A DNA stretch of 64,000 nucleotides from Pantoea alfalfae (GTDB lineage Bacteria; Pseudomonadota; Gammaproteobacteria; Enterobacterales; Enterobacteriaceae): NCBI RefSeq assembly GCF_019880205.1, contig NZ_CP082292.1, forward strand, positions 3,100,001 through 3,164,000, given 5' to 3'. This document shows, in pieces, positions 46,126-55,061 of the stretch. The translations under genes and the position numbers were made by a program. The notes below the pieces were generated by a model. That model saw only the letters and a program-made list of their open reading frames with translations. It was not told where the DNA came from and made no database searches. Every line of letters begins with the position of its first letter. Position 1 is the stretch's first letter.

Positions 46126-46461
46126 TTAACTGCCGCGATAAGTTGACCACGACCAGGGCGAAATCAGAAACGGCAGGTGAAAGTGGCTGCCCGCCTCGGC
46201 AATGACAAAATCGATCTGCGCGCTGACGTAGAGCGCATCCCGACCGGCGACGGCAAAATAGTCGCCAATTTCCGCCGTTAAACGGTAATGACCCGGCGTA
46301 AGCGGCTCAGGCGTCAGATCTTTCAGACGTCCGTCGCTGTCCGTTTCACCCTGAGAAATCGGAAACCACCCTTCCGGGCTGTTCTGCTCCAGTGAAATCG
46401 CCACGCCGCTGGCCGGTTTGCCCAGCGCCGTGTCAAGAATATGGGTCGTCACGGTACTCAT
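46126..46461 (-). CDS. uraH: 5-hydroxyisourate hydrolase
   Basis: A 111-aa transthyretin-related protein with the diagnostic C-terminus YRGS, the N-terminal VTTHILDTALGKPASGV and the internal HYRLTAEIGDYFA. It hydrolyses 5-hydroxyisourate to OHCU in urate breakdown (HpxT in Klebsiella). No signal peptide is seen, so it is cytoplasmic. It overlaps uraD by 4 nt and is the last gene of the long transporter-enzyme operon. Confidence 0.95.
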   Translation of the reverse strand: MSTVTTHILDTALGKPASGVAISLEQNSPEGWFPISQGETDSDGRLKDLTPEPLTPGHYRLTAEIGDYFAVAGRDALYVSAQIDFVIAEAGSHFHLPFLISPWSWSTYRGS

Positions 46462-46952
46462 TGCATCGTCTCCTTCAGGCGTAACAGAGTAATTTCACGC
46501 AGCTGGTCCAGCGCCTCCTGCTGCTCGGTAACCTCACTATTCTGCAACCGGCGCTGCAACTCTGCCAGCATCTGCTCGCCGCTGCGCCCTCTGGCGCGTA
46601 TCAGGAACACCCGGCCAAAACGCGCTTCATATGCCTGATTGCCCTGCTGCATCGCCTGTTGCAGAGCGTGATCGGCCTGCTGCATTGCAGACTGCTCGCC
46701 GCGCGACAACGCGGCTTCTTTATCTGCACCGTTTGCGCGTTCACCGATGCGCGGATGTGCCGACAGTGCGGCCTCCAGTTCAGGCTGCTGCCACTGACGC
46801 GCCAGCGCATCGGCAGTTGCCAGTAATGCATCGGTGGTGGCAAAAGGCCGGGCCGCCACCAGCGCCTGTTGCCAGTGCGGGAGCGCCACACAGTGCCGGA
46901 TGGCCGCCTGCGCTTCGACAGCGGAAAGCTGATTAAATGCGGCTAATTCCAT
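46458..46952 (-). CDS. uraD: OHCU decarboxylase
   Basis: A 164-aa all-helical protein of the OHCU decarboxylase family, converting OHCU to S-allantoin (HpxQ in Klebsiella). Family segments include ALVAARPF, LSAHPRIGERA with the catalytic His and QAYEARFGRVFLIRARGRS. It ends against uraH and follows the amidohydrolase gene by 2 bp. Presence of uraH and uraD without a urate oxidase in the window is notable. Confidence 0.94.
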   Translation of the reverse strand: MELAAFNQLSAVEAQAAIRHCVALPHWQQALVAARPFATTDALLATADALARQWQQPELEAALSAHPRIGERANGADKEAALSRGEQSAMQQADHALQQAMQQGNQAYEARFGRVFLIRARGRSGEQMLAELQRRLQNSEVTEQQEALDQLREITLLRLKETMQ

Positions 46953-46954
46953 GT

Positions 46955-48208
46955 TCAGCTCCGTCCGGCAATCAGCGAGACCGCCTGTAAATAAGCCTGC
47001 AGCGCAGGTGCCACATCTTCCACCGCCACCGACTCCGCCGGATGATGGCTGATGCCGCGATGGTTACGCACAAATAACATGCCGACCGGCCAGCGTTCAG
47101 CGATGGCGATAGCGTCGTGCCCGGCGCCGCTCGGCAGCGACAGGCTGCGACCCTGCACCGTTTCAACCGCATGGCTCAGCGCCTGTTGCAGCGCAGAGTC
47201 ACAGGCGGTGGCACCGATGCGATAATATTCGTTCGACTCGAAGCGAAGTCCACGGCGAAGCGCAATCGCCTCGGCCTGGGTTAACAGGCTGGAGAGTAGC
47301 GTCTCCAGCGGATTATCCAGCGGACCACGCACGTCCAGCGACAGTGATATCTCACCCGGAATGACATTGACCGCCCCCGGCGCGCAGTTAATCGTGCCGA
47401 CGGTGGCGACCAGCTGCGGGTCCTGCTCACGCGTCGTCTGCTCGATAAACACCATCCACTCGGCAGCGGCGGCCAGCGCATCTTTGCGATGGGTCATCGG
47501 CACGGTGCCCGCATGGCCCGCTTCTCCGGTAAAACGGCAGTTGAGCCGGCGCGCACCGTTGATCGCCGTAACCACGCCCAGCGCCAGATCCTCCTGCTCC
47601 AGGCAGGGGCCCTGCTCGATGTGCAGCTCAAGATACCCGACGATATCGTCAACCCGCCGTGCCGCAGAGGCGATTCTGTCGCTATCGAGCCCGACATCGG
47701 CCATCGCCTGCGCTACGGTGATGCCGTTGCCGTCAGGATGGGTCACCCAGCTTTGCGGCCAGCTGCCAGTAATGCCACGACTGCCGAGCAGCGTAATGCC
47801 AAAACGGGTGCCCTCTTCGTCGCCGAAACCAATCACCTCAATCGCCAGCGGCAGGCGGCACTGATGTTCGTTAAGCCACTGCACGGTTTCAATGGCGCTG
47901 AGTACGCCCAGCATTCCGTCGTAGCGACCGGCGTTGCGCACCGTGTCGAGATGCGAGCCAAGCAGCAGCGCAGGCGCACCCGCTTCTGCCGCCTCGTAGC
48001 GCCCGCAGATATTGCCGACCGCATCCTGCCACACCTGCATTCCCGCCGCCTGCATCCATTCACCGACACAGGCGTTGGCGCGCAGATGTTCTGGCGAGAG
48101 GTAGACGCGGGTCAGCCCCTCAGCCGTTTCGCTGATCGCCGCCAGCGCATCGCAGCGCGCCATAACGCGCTGTGCAGCGGCCTGGGCTTCGCTGGCGCTC
48201 ATCATCAT
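46955..48208 (-). CDS. hpxK: Allantoate amidohydrolase (HpxK/AllC type)
   Basis: A 417-aa M20/M28-type binuclear metal amidase. Metal-binding segments are LLLGSHLDTVRNAGRYDGMLG, GFGDEEGTRFG and LELHIEQGPCLEQ; the C-terminus has LPSGAGHDAIAIAERWPVGMLFV. It releases ammonia from allantoate to give ureidoglycine, the substrate of the neighbouring aminotransferase. The start at 48208 overlaps that gene's stop (ATGA); the longer frame to 48358 is antisense-free read-through of pucG and not used. Confidence 0.92.
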   Translation of the reverse strand: MMMSASEAQAAAQRVMARCDALAAISETAEGLTRVYLSPEHLRANACVGEWMQAAGMQVWQDAVGNICGRYEAAEAGAPALLLGSHLDTVRNAGRYDGMLGVLSAIETVQWLNEHQCRLPLAIEVIGFGDEEGTRFGITLLGSRGITGSWPQSWVTHPDGNGITVAQAMADVGLDSDRIASAARRVDDIVGYLELHIEQGPCLEQEDLALGVVTAINGARRLNCRFTGEAGHAGTVPMTHRKDALAAAAEWMVFIEQTTREQDPQLVATVGTINCAPGAVNVIPGEISLSLDVRGPLDNPLETLLSSLLTQAEAIALRRGLRFESNEYYRIGATACDSALQQALSHAVETVQGRSLSLPSGAGHDAIAIAERWPVGMLFVRNHRGISHHPAESVAVEDVAPALQAYLQAVSLIAGRS

Positions 48209-49440
48209 GCGTGGCTCCCGTAGTGATCCCAGGCGGCCTGCGCGGCGGCACCCTGTGGCGTGCGATAGCCGACATAGGTCAGCACCGTTTCCAGCGCGGA
48301 CAGCGTCTGCATCACGCAGTCTTTGCGCGCGTTGTAGCCCATGGTGCCGATGCGCCACACCTTGCCATGCAGCGGGCCAAACGAGGTGCCAATCTCAATG
48401 CCGAAATCTTCCAGCATCAGTTTGCGCACCTGATCGCCATTCACGCCAGACGGGATCATCACGCCCAGCACGTTGTTCATTTTGTTTTTCAGGTCGCCGA
48501 AGGTCTTCAGCCCCATCCCCTGAATGCCTTTCAGCATCGCTTCACCGTGCAGTTTGTGACGGGCGATGCCGTTATCCAGCCCCTCCTGCAGGATCAGACG
48601 GGCGCACTCGCGCGCGCCAAACAGCGCACTGGTGGCTTCGGTATGATGGTTGAGCCGCTCCGGGCCCCAGTAATCCATGATCATGCCGAGATCAAAATAG
48701 TTGGAGTAGATCATCTCCTCTTCGCCATCCTGATGTGCTTCGGTGCGGATCCCCTGCTCTACGCATTTGCGTTTGCGGATCACGGCTTCCATCTCTGCGC
48801 TCAGGGTGATCGGCGAGGTACCCGATGGGCCGCCCAGGCATTTCTGCATCCCCGCCGAGACGGCATCCAGTCCCCAGGCGTCCGTTTCCAGCGCGTTACC
48901 CGCCAGCGACGCGGTAGCATCGGTGTAGAACAGCACGTCATACTGTTTGCAGATTGCGCCTAACTGCGCCAGCGGCTGCAGCATGGTGGTCGAGGTGTCA
49001 CCCTGCACGGTCAGCAGCAGGCGCGGTCGCACTTTTTTAATCGCATCTTCGATCTGGTCCGGGGTAAAGACTTCACCCCACGGCACTTCAATGGTGTGGA
49101 CTTCCGCACGACAGCGGCGGGCAATTTCGCACAGCAGATGACCGAAGCGGCCAAACACCGGCACCAGCACTTTGTCGCCAGGCCGGATCGATGACAGCAG
49201 AATGGCTTCGATACCGGCGCGGGAGGTGCCGTCAATCAGCAGCGTCCAGCGGTTCTCTGTGCGAAACACGCCGCGATAGAGCGCCATCACTTCATTCATG
49301 TAGTGGGTCATCGCGGGATCGTACTGCCCCAGCAGCTGACTCGACATGGCGCGCAGCACGCGGGGATCCGCGTTGATCGGCCCAGGTCCCATCAGCAGAC
49401 GCTGTGGCGGATTGAGTTGCGGGTAGTGATTGATATCCAT
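48205..49440 (-). CDS. pucG: (S)-ureidoglycine-glyoxylate aminotransferase (PucG/HpxJ)
   Basis: A 411-aa class V PLP aminotransferase. The N-terminal LLMGPGPINADPRVL, DGTSRAGIEA, the TDATAS region and SAGMQKCLGGPSG with the PLP lysine match PucG/HpxJ. It transfers nitrogen from ureidoglycine to glyoxylate, yielding oxalurate and glycine. That output explains why oxalurate/oxamate genes (hpxWXYZ) are nearby. It is 20 bp downstream of the ABC ATPase gene in the same operon. Confidence 0.92.
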   Translation of the reverse strand: MDINHYPQLNPPQRLLMGPGPINADPRVLRAMSSQLLGQYDPAMTHYMNEVMALYRGVFRTENRWTLLIDGTSRAGIEAILLSSIRPGDKVLVPVFGRFGHLLCEIARRCRAEVHTIEVPWGEVFTPDQIEDAIKKVRPRLLLTVQGDTSTTMLQPLAQLGAICKQYDVLFYTDATASLAGNALETDAWGLDAVSAGMQKCLGGPSGTSPITLSAEMEAVIRKRKCVEQGIRTEAHQDGEEEMIYSNYFDLGMIMDYWGPERLNHHTEATSALFGARECARLILQEGLDNGIARHKLHGEAMLKGIQGMGLKTFGDLKNKMNNVLGVMIPSGVNGDQVRKLMLEDFGIEIGTSFGPLHGKVWRIGTMGYNARKDCVMQTLSALETVLTYVGYRTPQGAAAQAAWDHYGSHA

Positions 49441-49460
49441 CTTCCTTTCCTTTTTCAGAA

Positions 49461-50192
49461 TCAGAGGCGAACCGAAGAGATAAACTGCTTAAGTTCCGGC
49501 GTCTGCGGCTGGGCGAACAGCGTTTTACTGTCGCCCTGCTCCCAGACACGCCCCTGATGCATAAAGACCACACGATCGCCCACGTCGCGGGCGAAGTTCA
49601 TTTCATGAGTGACGAGGATCAGCGTCATTCCCTCTGCCGCCAGCTGCTCAAGAACTTTGAGCACTTCGCCCACCAGTTCGGGATCGAGCGCGGAGGTGAT
49701 CTCATCACAGAGTAAAACTTTCGGCGTCATCGCCAGCGCACGGGCAATCGCCACGCGCTGCTGCTGACCGCCGGAGAGGCTGGCAGGATAGTAGTTAAGG
49801 CGTTCGCCCAGCCCGACCTTCTCCAGCATCTGCGCAGCCAGCGCCCGGCACTCGGCCTCGCTTTTCTTCAGCACACGGCGTGGCGCCAGCATGACGTTCT
49901 CCAGCGCCGTCATGTGCGGGAACAGGTTGAAGCTCTGAAACACCATCCCGACCGAGCGGCTGATTTCACGCGCCTGCGAATCGCGGTCGGTGATCGTCAT
50001 CCCGCCGAGCTTGATGCTGCCCTCCTGATAGCCTTCCAGACCGTTCATGCAGCGCAGCAGCGTGCTTTTACCCGATCCGCTGCGACCGATGATCGAGATC
50101 ACTTCGCCCATGTCGATATCCAGATCCACGCCTTTCAACACATGGTTGTCGCCGTAATATTTTTGCACCTGATTAATGGTGATGAGCGGCAT
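49461..50192 (-). CDS. ABC transporter ATP-binding protein (polar amino acid type)
   Basis: A 243-aa GlnQ-like ATPase with Walker A GRSGSGKST, signature LSGGQQQRVAIARAL, Walker B LLCDEITSALDPE and switch His in LVTHEMNFA. Together with two permeases and a binding protein it forms an importer of the glutamine/histidine class. The hpx context suggests allantoin, allantoate or a related ureide as substrate, matching Klebsiella hpxI. It overlaps the preceding permease gene by 20 bp. Confidence 0.9.
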   Translation of the reverse strand: MPLITINQVQKYYGDNHVLKGVDLDIDMGEVISIIGRSGSGKSTLLRCMNGLEGYQEGSIKLGGMTITDRDSQAREISRSVGMVFQSFNLFPHMTALENVMLAPRRVLKKSEAECRALAAQMLEKVGLGERLNYYPASLSGGQQQRVAIARALAMTPKVLLCDEITSALDPELVGEVLKVLEQLAAEGMTLILVTHEMNFARDVGDRVVFMHQGRVWEQGDSKTLFAQPQTPELKQFISSVRL

Positions 50193-50832
50193 TGAATTTT
50201 TTCTCCAGATACTGGCTGTAGCGAGACAGCGGATAACACATCAGGAAGTAGCCCAGCGCCACCAGCCCAAAGACTTTAAACGGCTGATAGGTCACGTTGT
50301 TCAGAATGGTGCCGGCTTTAGTCAGCTCGATGAAGCCGATAATTGACGCCAGCGCGGTGCCCTTAATCACCTGGACCGCGAATCCTACGGTCGGGGCGAT
50401 ACCGATGCGGATCGCCTGCGGTGCCACTACCCGCCATAGCGTCTGACCGAAGGTCAGGCCGAGGCAGCGCGACGCTTCCCACTGCCCTTTCGGCAGGGCG
50501 CGGATGCTGCCGTACCAGATGTCGACCAGAAAGGCGCTGGTGTAAAAGGTCAGCGCCAGCGAGGCGGCGGTCCAGGGCGCGACATCAATACCAAACAGGC
50601 CGACGCCAAAAAACGCCAGGAACAGCTGCATCAATAGCGGCGTGCCCTGAAACAGCGCGGTGTAACCGCGTACCGCGCGTGTCAGCCACTTACGCTGCAG
50701 CAGTCGCAGAAACAGCAGCGGCAGCGTCACCAGCGTGCCGCCGACAAAGGCCACCAGCGACAGCAACAGAGTCCAGCGCGCCGCCAGCAGCAGATTGCGC
50801 AGGATGTCCCAGTCGGTAAAGGTCGTCATCAT
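50173..50832 (-). CDS. ABC transporter permease (polar amino acid type), second
   Basis: A 219-aa HisM/GlnP-family permease with about 5 transmembrane helices and the coupling motif ALPKGQWEASRCLGLTFGQTLW. The ATG at 50832 overlaps the stop of the first permease (ATGA), which argues against the longer frame beginning at 50853. It likely heterodimerises with the first permease. Confidence 0.88.
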   Translation of the reverse strand: MMTTFTDWDILRNLLLAARWTLLLSLVAFVGGTLVTLPLLFLRLLQRKWLTRAVRGYTALFQGTPLLMQLFLAFFGVGLFGIDVAPWTAASLALTFYTSAFLVDIWYGSIRALPKGQWEASRCLGLTFGQTLWRVVAPQAIRIGIAPTVGFAVQVIKGTALASIIGFIELTKAGTILNNVTYQPFKVFGLVALGYFLMCYPLSRYSQYLEKKFNAAHHH

Positions 50833-51497
50833 GATGCCTGCACTCCAAACCATTTACGGCCAATCGCCAGCAGCAGATGGCGCATCGCAATCGACAACGC
50901 CAGGTAGATCAGCGTGGTCACCAGATAGACCTCAAAACTTAAGAAGGTGCGCGACTGAATCAGGTTGGCTGCGAAGGTCAGCTCCTCATAGGAGACCTGC
51001 GACACCACCGACGAGCCCAGCATGACGATGATGCACTGACTCACCAGCGCCGGATAAATGCGCTGCAGCGCAGGCGGCAGCACGACCCGCAGAAAGGTCT
51101 GGCTGCGGGTTAATCCCAGCACCCGTCCCGCTTCCCACTGCCCTTTGGGCGTCACCTGGATCCCGGCGCGGATGATCTCGGTGCTGTAGGCGCCAAGATT
51201 GATCAGCATCGCCAGCAGCGCCGCCTCACCCGCAGTGAGTTTCAGCCCCAGCGCAGGCAGACCAAAAACAATAAAGAACAGTTGCACCACAAACGGCGTA
51301 TTGCGGATCAGCTCGACATAGATGCCCCACAGACGGCTCATCCAGCTCGGTTTGCCGCTGCGCAGCGCGGCGCCCGCAATGCCCAGCGCCACGCCACCGG
51401 TGGTCGCCAGCACCGTCAGCTGGATGGTGACCCACAGACCGGAGAGCAGCTCCGGCCAGTAGGGCCACAGGGCGGGAAAGTTAAGTTGCCCGATCAT
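50829..51497 (-). CDS. ABC transporter permease (polar amino acid type), first
   Basis: A 222-aa HisM/GlnP-family inner-membrane permease with about 5 helices. The EAA-type loop VTPKGQWEAGRVLGLTRSQTFLRVVLP contacts the ATPase. It follows the binding-protein gene by 10 bp. Confidence 0.88.
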   Translation of the reverse strand: MIGQLNFPALWPYWPELLSGLWVTIQLTVLATTGGVALGIAGAALRSGKPSWMSRLWGIYVELIRNTPFVVQLFFIVFGLPALGLKLTAGEAALLAMLINLGAYSTEIIRAGIQVTPKGQWEAGRVLGLTRSQTFLRVVLPPALQRIYPALVSQCIIVMLGSSVVSQVSYEELTFAANLIQSRTFLSFEVYLVTTLIYLALSIAMRHLLLAIGRKWFGVQAS

Positions 51498-51507
51498 GAA
51501 TCCGTCC

Positions 51508-52293
51508 TCAGGCGCCGAGGTTCGCAGGCAGCGGTGCTTTCAGCCACTCTTCAGAGAGTTTATTCAGCGTGCCATCTTTAATGCCCTGCTCAATCAGTTC
51601 ATTCACTTTCGCTTTCAGCGCAGGCTCATCTTTCTTCAGGCCGATAAAGCAGGGTGAATCTTTCAGCATAAACTGCGCGACGGGCGCTTTGGCCGGATTC
51701 TGGCGCGCAATGGCGGCGACGACCAGGTTGCCGGTCGCAACATACTGCACCTGACCGGAGAGATACGCAGACAAGGTGGTGTTGTTGTCTTCATAGCGTT
51801 TCACCTGCGCATCTTTCGGGGCCACTTCGCTGAGCACCATGTCCTCTACCGCACCGCGCGTGACGCCAATCGACTTGCCGCTCAGAGCCGACGCCGCTTT
51901 AATTTCATCGCCTTTCGGACCGAAGACGCCCAGAAAGAACGGCGCATAGGCGCGGGTAAAGTCGATCACCTTTTCACGCTCGGGGTTTTTACCCATGCTG
52001 GAGATAACCAGATCGACCTTGTCGGTTTGCAGATAAGGCACGCGGTTGGCACTGCTGACCGGCACCAGCTGCAACTTAAGTTTCATCTGCTTTGCCAGAT
52101 ATTTCGCCGTGTCGATGTCATATCCCTGCGGCTGCAGGTCAGTGCCGACCGAGCCAAACGGCGGGAAATCCTGCGGCACGGCGACGCGGATGACGCCGCG
52201 CTTCTGGATATCCTGCAATTGATCGGCCAGCGCACTGCCCGTTTGTGCCATCAGTAATGCCGCTGTCGCAACCGCCATCAAAACTTTTTTCAT
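51508..52293 (-). CDS. ABC transporter substrate-binding protein (SBP_bac_3)
   Basis: A 261-aa periplasmic protein with signal peptide (MKKVLMAVATAALLMAQTGSALA, about residue 23) and a type II binding fold (IRVAVPQDFPPFGSV, GYDIDTAKYLAKQM, MGKNPEREKVIDFTRAY). It is first gene of the transporter-enzyme operon. A sigma-54 promoter ends 53 bp upstream of the start and an NtrC-type site lies further up. The start at 52293 gives a normal signal peptide; the frame to 52350 runs through the promoter. Confidence 0.9.
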   Translation of the reverse strand: MKKVLMAVATAALLMAQTGSALADQLQDIQKRGVIRVAVPQDFPPFGSVGTDLQPQGYDIDTAKYLAKQMKLKLQLVPVSSANRVPYLQTDKVDLVISSMGKNPEREKVIDFTRAYAPFFLGVFGPKGDEIKAASALSGKSIGVTRGAVEDMVLSEVAPKDAQVKRYEDNNTTLSAYLSGQVQYVATGNLVVAAIARQNPAKAPVAQFMLKDSPCFIGLKKDEPALKAKVNELIEQGIKDGTLNKLSEEWLKAPLPANLGA

Positions 52294-52345
52294 TATGCAC
52301 CCCGGTGAGATTAACGTGAAACAAAAGATTCTTTGACAAGCAATC

Positions 52346-52362
52346 TGCAACTAATGTGCCAA
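52346..52362 (-). promoter_or_regulatory. Sigma-54 promoter of the ureide transporter-enzyme operon
   Basis: Read on the minus strand, TTGGCACATTAGTTGCA matches YTGGCACG-N4-TTGCW with one mismatch and the required 10 bp between GG and GC. Transcription would start about 45 nt before the binding-protein start codon. Confidence 0.88.
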
Positions 52363-52466
52363 CCCGGGCGGCAACAGAAAAAGGGTTAAGCGACAGAGAG
52401 TTCTACGGAAATAGGGCGTAATCGGGGCAATCACGCCGCGGAAGGGGTGTTCTGAAATGGGGCAAA

Positions 52467-52481
52467 GCACCAAAACGGTGC
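52467..52481. promoter_or_regulatory. NtrC-type enhancer site
   Basis: GCACCAAAACGGTGC is a perfect GCACC-N5-GGTGC inverted repeat, the form bound by NtrC. It lies about 138 bp upstream of the predicted sigma-54 start site, a normal enhancer distance, and 3 bp beyond the RpiR gene stop. Confidence 0.8.
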
Positions 52482-52484
52482 CTG

Positions 52485-53324
52485 TTAACGGTGCTCCAGC
52501 TCGTCAAACTGCTGGTAAAGGTCGGCGATCTGATGAATCCGCTGGCGTCCCTGTGCCAGCATTTCATGCAGCAGCGCATTGGCGATCAGGTTAACCAGGC
52601 TCATGGCGGCACTGTAACTGTCGAAGGCGGAAACGCTGTCGAGCGGCGTACAGAGCTGCCAGCGTGCCAGCGCAATCACCGTCTGCGCCTGTGGCTCACA
52701 CAGCGCCAGCAGCGGGATGCCAGCCGTCTGCAGCTGCTGCATCAGTGGGCGAATGATGCGCGGACGACGACGAAACGCCATCACAATGACCATATCGTCC
52801 GGCGTGATATCCACCAGCTCCTCAGCCAGCGTCTGGCCCGGCTGCGGCAGAATATGCACCTGCGAACGCGCCTGTACCAGCTGCTGTCGCAGATGCAGCG
52901 CTACCGGATAGGCGTTGCGCATGCCGATGATAAAGAGACGTTTAGCCTGCGCCAGCTGCTGAATCACCTCGTTAAAGTGCCGGGCATCCAGGCTGTTTAC
53001 CCACTGCGTCAGATTAGCCATCTCCTGCTTGTAATGACGTGCCAGCAGCGTATTGCCCTGCACCGCATCCCGGTTATCGGTCAGCGGCATGCCGCTCTGG
53101 CGCAGGATGCGAAGCTCATCACGCATATCCTTGTACTTCTCATAGCCCAGACGCTTAAACAGTCGACTGACTGTGGCTTTCGACACGCCACTGAGCCGCG
53201 CCAGCTCGGCGCTGTTGTAGCTGATCAGATCATCGAAGTGGTCAAACACGAAGTCGGCAATACGCTGCTCCTGCGGAGAGAGCTGGGCATAGTGACTTCT
53301 GAGTCGTTCATCAAGCTGTTTCAT
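52485..53324 (-). CDS. RpiR-family transcriptional regulator
   Basis: A 279-aa regulator with an N-terminal RpiR-type helix-turn-helix (about residues 1-77, LSPQEQRIADFVFDHFDDL...LARLSGVSKATVSRLFKRLGY) and a C-terminal SIS domain (about 125-260) that usually senses a phosphosugar or related ligand. It lies between the ureide operon and divergent hpxW, so it probably regulates one or both. The ATG at 53324 fits the family start; the upstream frame to 53363 adds MLASAETKVTGRL. Ligand unknown. Confidence 0.85.
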   Translation of the reverse strand: MKQLDERLRSHYAQLSPQEQRIADFVFDHFDDLISYNSAELARLSGVSKATVSRLFKRLGYEKYKDMRDELRILRQSGMPLTDNRDAVQGNTLLARHYKQEMANLTQWVNSLDARHFNEVIQQLAQAKRLFIIGMRNAYPVALHLRQQLVQARSQVHILPQPGQTLAEELVDITPDDMVIVMAFRRRPRIIRPLMQQLQTAGIPLLALCEPQAQTVIALARWQLCTPLDSVSAFDSYSAAMSLVNLIANALLHEMLAQGRQRIHQIADLYQQFDELEHR

Positions 53325-53408
53325 AAGGCGTCCTGTAACTTTTGTTTCAGCAGAAGCTAGCACAATTTACGCCAGGTTAACCGGTGCATCGTCAGCGGAG
53401 CATGAAAA

Positions 53409-53425
53409 CTGGAACAGCTCTTGCT
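53409..53425 (+). promoter_or_regulatory. Sigma-54 promoter of hpxWXYZ
   Basis: CTGGAACAGCTCTTGCT fits YTGGCACG-N4-TTGCW with two mismatches and the exact GG-N10-GC spacing. It ends 37 bp upstream of the hpxW ATG. Confidence 0.72.
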
Positions 53426-53462
53426 TTGTTATGGGTTCTGTCACCCAAAGAACGAGAAAAAG

Positions 53463-55049
53463 ATGATTCAAAGCAATATGGCCCCGCAGGGGATGGCGGT
53501 AACGCCACACCATCTGGCGAGTGAAAGTGCGCTCGCGGTGCTGCGTGATGGCGGTAATGCCATTGAAGCGATGGTAGCCGCTGCCGCGACTATCGCTGTG
53601 GTCTATCCGCACATGAACGGACTGGGCGGCGATGGCTTCTGGCTGATTCTGCCGCCCGGCGGCGGCCCTGTCGCTATCGACGCCAGCGGTGCCGCCGGTT
53701 CGCTGGCTCACCGCGATTTTTACGCCGATCACCCGAAGATCCCCCATCGTGGGCCGAAAGCGGCGCTGACGGTGGCCGGTACGGTCAGCGGCTGGCAGGA
53801 GGCCCTGACGCTCTCTGCGGAGATGGGCACCCCGCCACTGCCGCTGGCCCGTCTGCTGCGGGATGCGATTCGCTACGCCGCCGACGGCATTCCGGTGAGC
53901 GCCTCACAGACCGCCGCGACCACGAACTTCCGCAGTGAGTTGCAGCATCAGCCCGGCTTTAGTGCCCATTTTATGCCCGACGGCGATGTGCCGCAGCCGG
54001 GCAGCCGTTTTACCCAGCCCGCGCTAGCGAATACCCTGAGCCAGCTCACCGAAGAGGGACTCGACAGCTTTTATCGCGGTCCGCTGGCTCACCATATGGC
54101 CGACGAGATGGCGACGCTGGGCATGCCGGTGACGCTGTCCGATCTGCAGCAGCATCGCGCCCGTCGCACGACTCCGCTGCATCTCGCCCACAGCGAAGGC
54201 GACATCTGGAATATCGCTCCGCCGACCCAGGGCGTCGTGTCGCTGGCGATCCTCGGCATCACCGATCGCCTGGAGATGGCCGAGGCTGACGACGCACAGA
54301 CGGTGCACCGCATCGTTGAAGCCACCAAAAAAGCCTTTGCCCTGCGCGACAAACACATCACCGATCCGCGTCACGTCACCGAAGATTTGCAGGCGCTGCT
54401 GGAAAGCGATCACCTCGCCACGCTCGCCAGCCAGATCGCCGATGGCGAGGCCGCCGCCTGGGGCAGCGGACGCGGACCGGGCGATACGGTCTGGATGGGC
54501 GTAATGGAAAGCAGCGGTCTGGCTGTCTCTTTTATTCAGAGCATCTATCACGAGTTTGGCAGTGGTGTGGTGCTGCCCGGCACGGGCGTTACCTGGCAGA
54601 ACCGGGGCGCGGCGTTCAGCCTCGACCCTGAGCATCTGCTGGCCCTTGCGCCCGGCAAGCAGCCATTTCATACCCTGAATCCCGCCGCCGCACGGCTGAA
54701 AGATGGCCGGACAATGGTGTATGGCGCGATGGGCGGCGATGGACAGCCGCAGACCCAGGCGGCGATTTTCACCCGCCATGTGATTCAGGGCCTGCCGCTG
54801 CAACAGGCGGTCAGTGCGCCGCGCTGGCTGCTGGGCCGTACCTGGGGGCAATCGTCAGACTCGCTGAAACTGGAAGGCCGCTTTGACGATGAAACGGTAT
54901 TGATGCTGCGTCTGTGGGGCCATGAGGTGGAAATGCTGCCGGATTTCAGCGAATCCGTGGGCCATGCGGGCGCGATTGTGCGCCACAGCAACGGCATGTT
55001 CGAGGGCGCAAGCGATCCGCGCAGTAACGGCAGCGCCGCCGGTTTTTAA
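53463..55049 (+). CDS. hpxW: Oxamate amidohydrolase HpxW (gamma-glutamyltransferase family)
   Basis: A 528-aa Ntn hydrolase of the gamma-glutamyltransferase family without a signal peptide, hence cytoplasmic. Family parts include GGNAIEAMVAAAATIAVVYPH, MNGLGGDGFWL and APPTQGVVSLAIL. GPGDTVWMGVME contains the likely processing and catalytic Thr, and GAMGGDGQPQTQA is C-terminal. In Klebsiella HpxW converts oxamate to oxalate and ammonia. The gene starts a four-gene hpxWXYZ operon with its own sigma-54 promoter. The ATG at 53463 follows GAGAAAAAG. Confidence 0.88.
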   Translation: MIQSNMAPQGMAVTPHHLASESALAVLRDGGNAIEAMVAAAATIAVVYPHMNGLGGDGFWLILPPGGGPVAIDASGAAGSLAHRDFYADHPKIPHRGPKAALTVAGTVSGWQEALTLSAEMGTPPLPLARLLRDAIRYAADGIPVSASQTAATTNFRSELQHQPGFSAHFMPDGDVPQPGSRFTQPALANTLSQLTEEGLDSFYRGPLAHHMADEMATLGMPVTLSDLQQHRARRTTPLHLAHSEGDIWNIAPPTQGVVSLAILGITDRLEMAEADDAQTVHRIVEATKKAFALRDKHITDPRHVTEDLQALLESDHLATLASQIADGEAAAWGSGRGPGDTVWMGVMESSGLAVSFIQSIYHEFGSGVVLPGTGVTWQNRGAAFSLDPEHLLALAPGKQPFHTLNPAAARLKDGRTMVYGAMGGDGQPQTQAAIFTRHVIQGLPLQQAVSAPRWLLGRTWGQSSDSLKLEGRFDDETVLMLRLWGHEVEMLPDFSESVGHAGAIVRHSNGMFEGASDPRSNGSAAGF

Positions 55050-55061
55050 CAGGAGCGAATC

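Noticed and set aside
52404-52436. GGCGT...ACGCC inverted repeat upstream of the ureide operon
   Set aside because: The arms are short and 13 bp apart, and no known regulator pattern fits, so it is not listed as a site.
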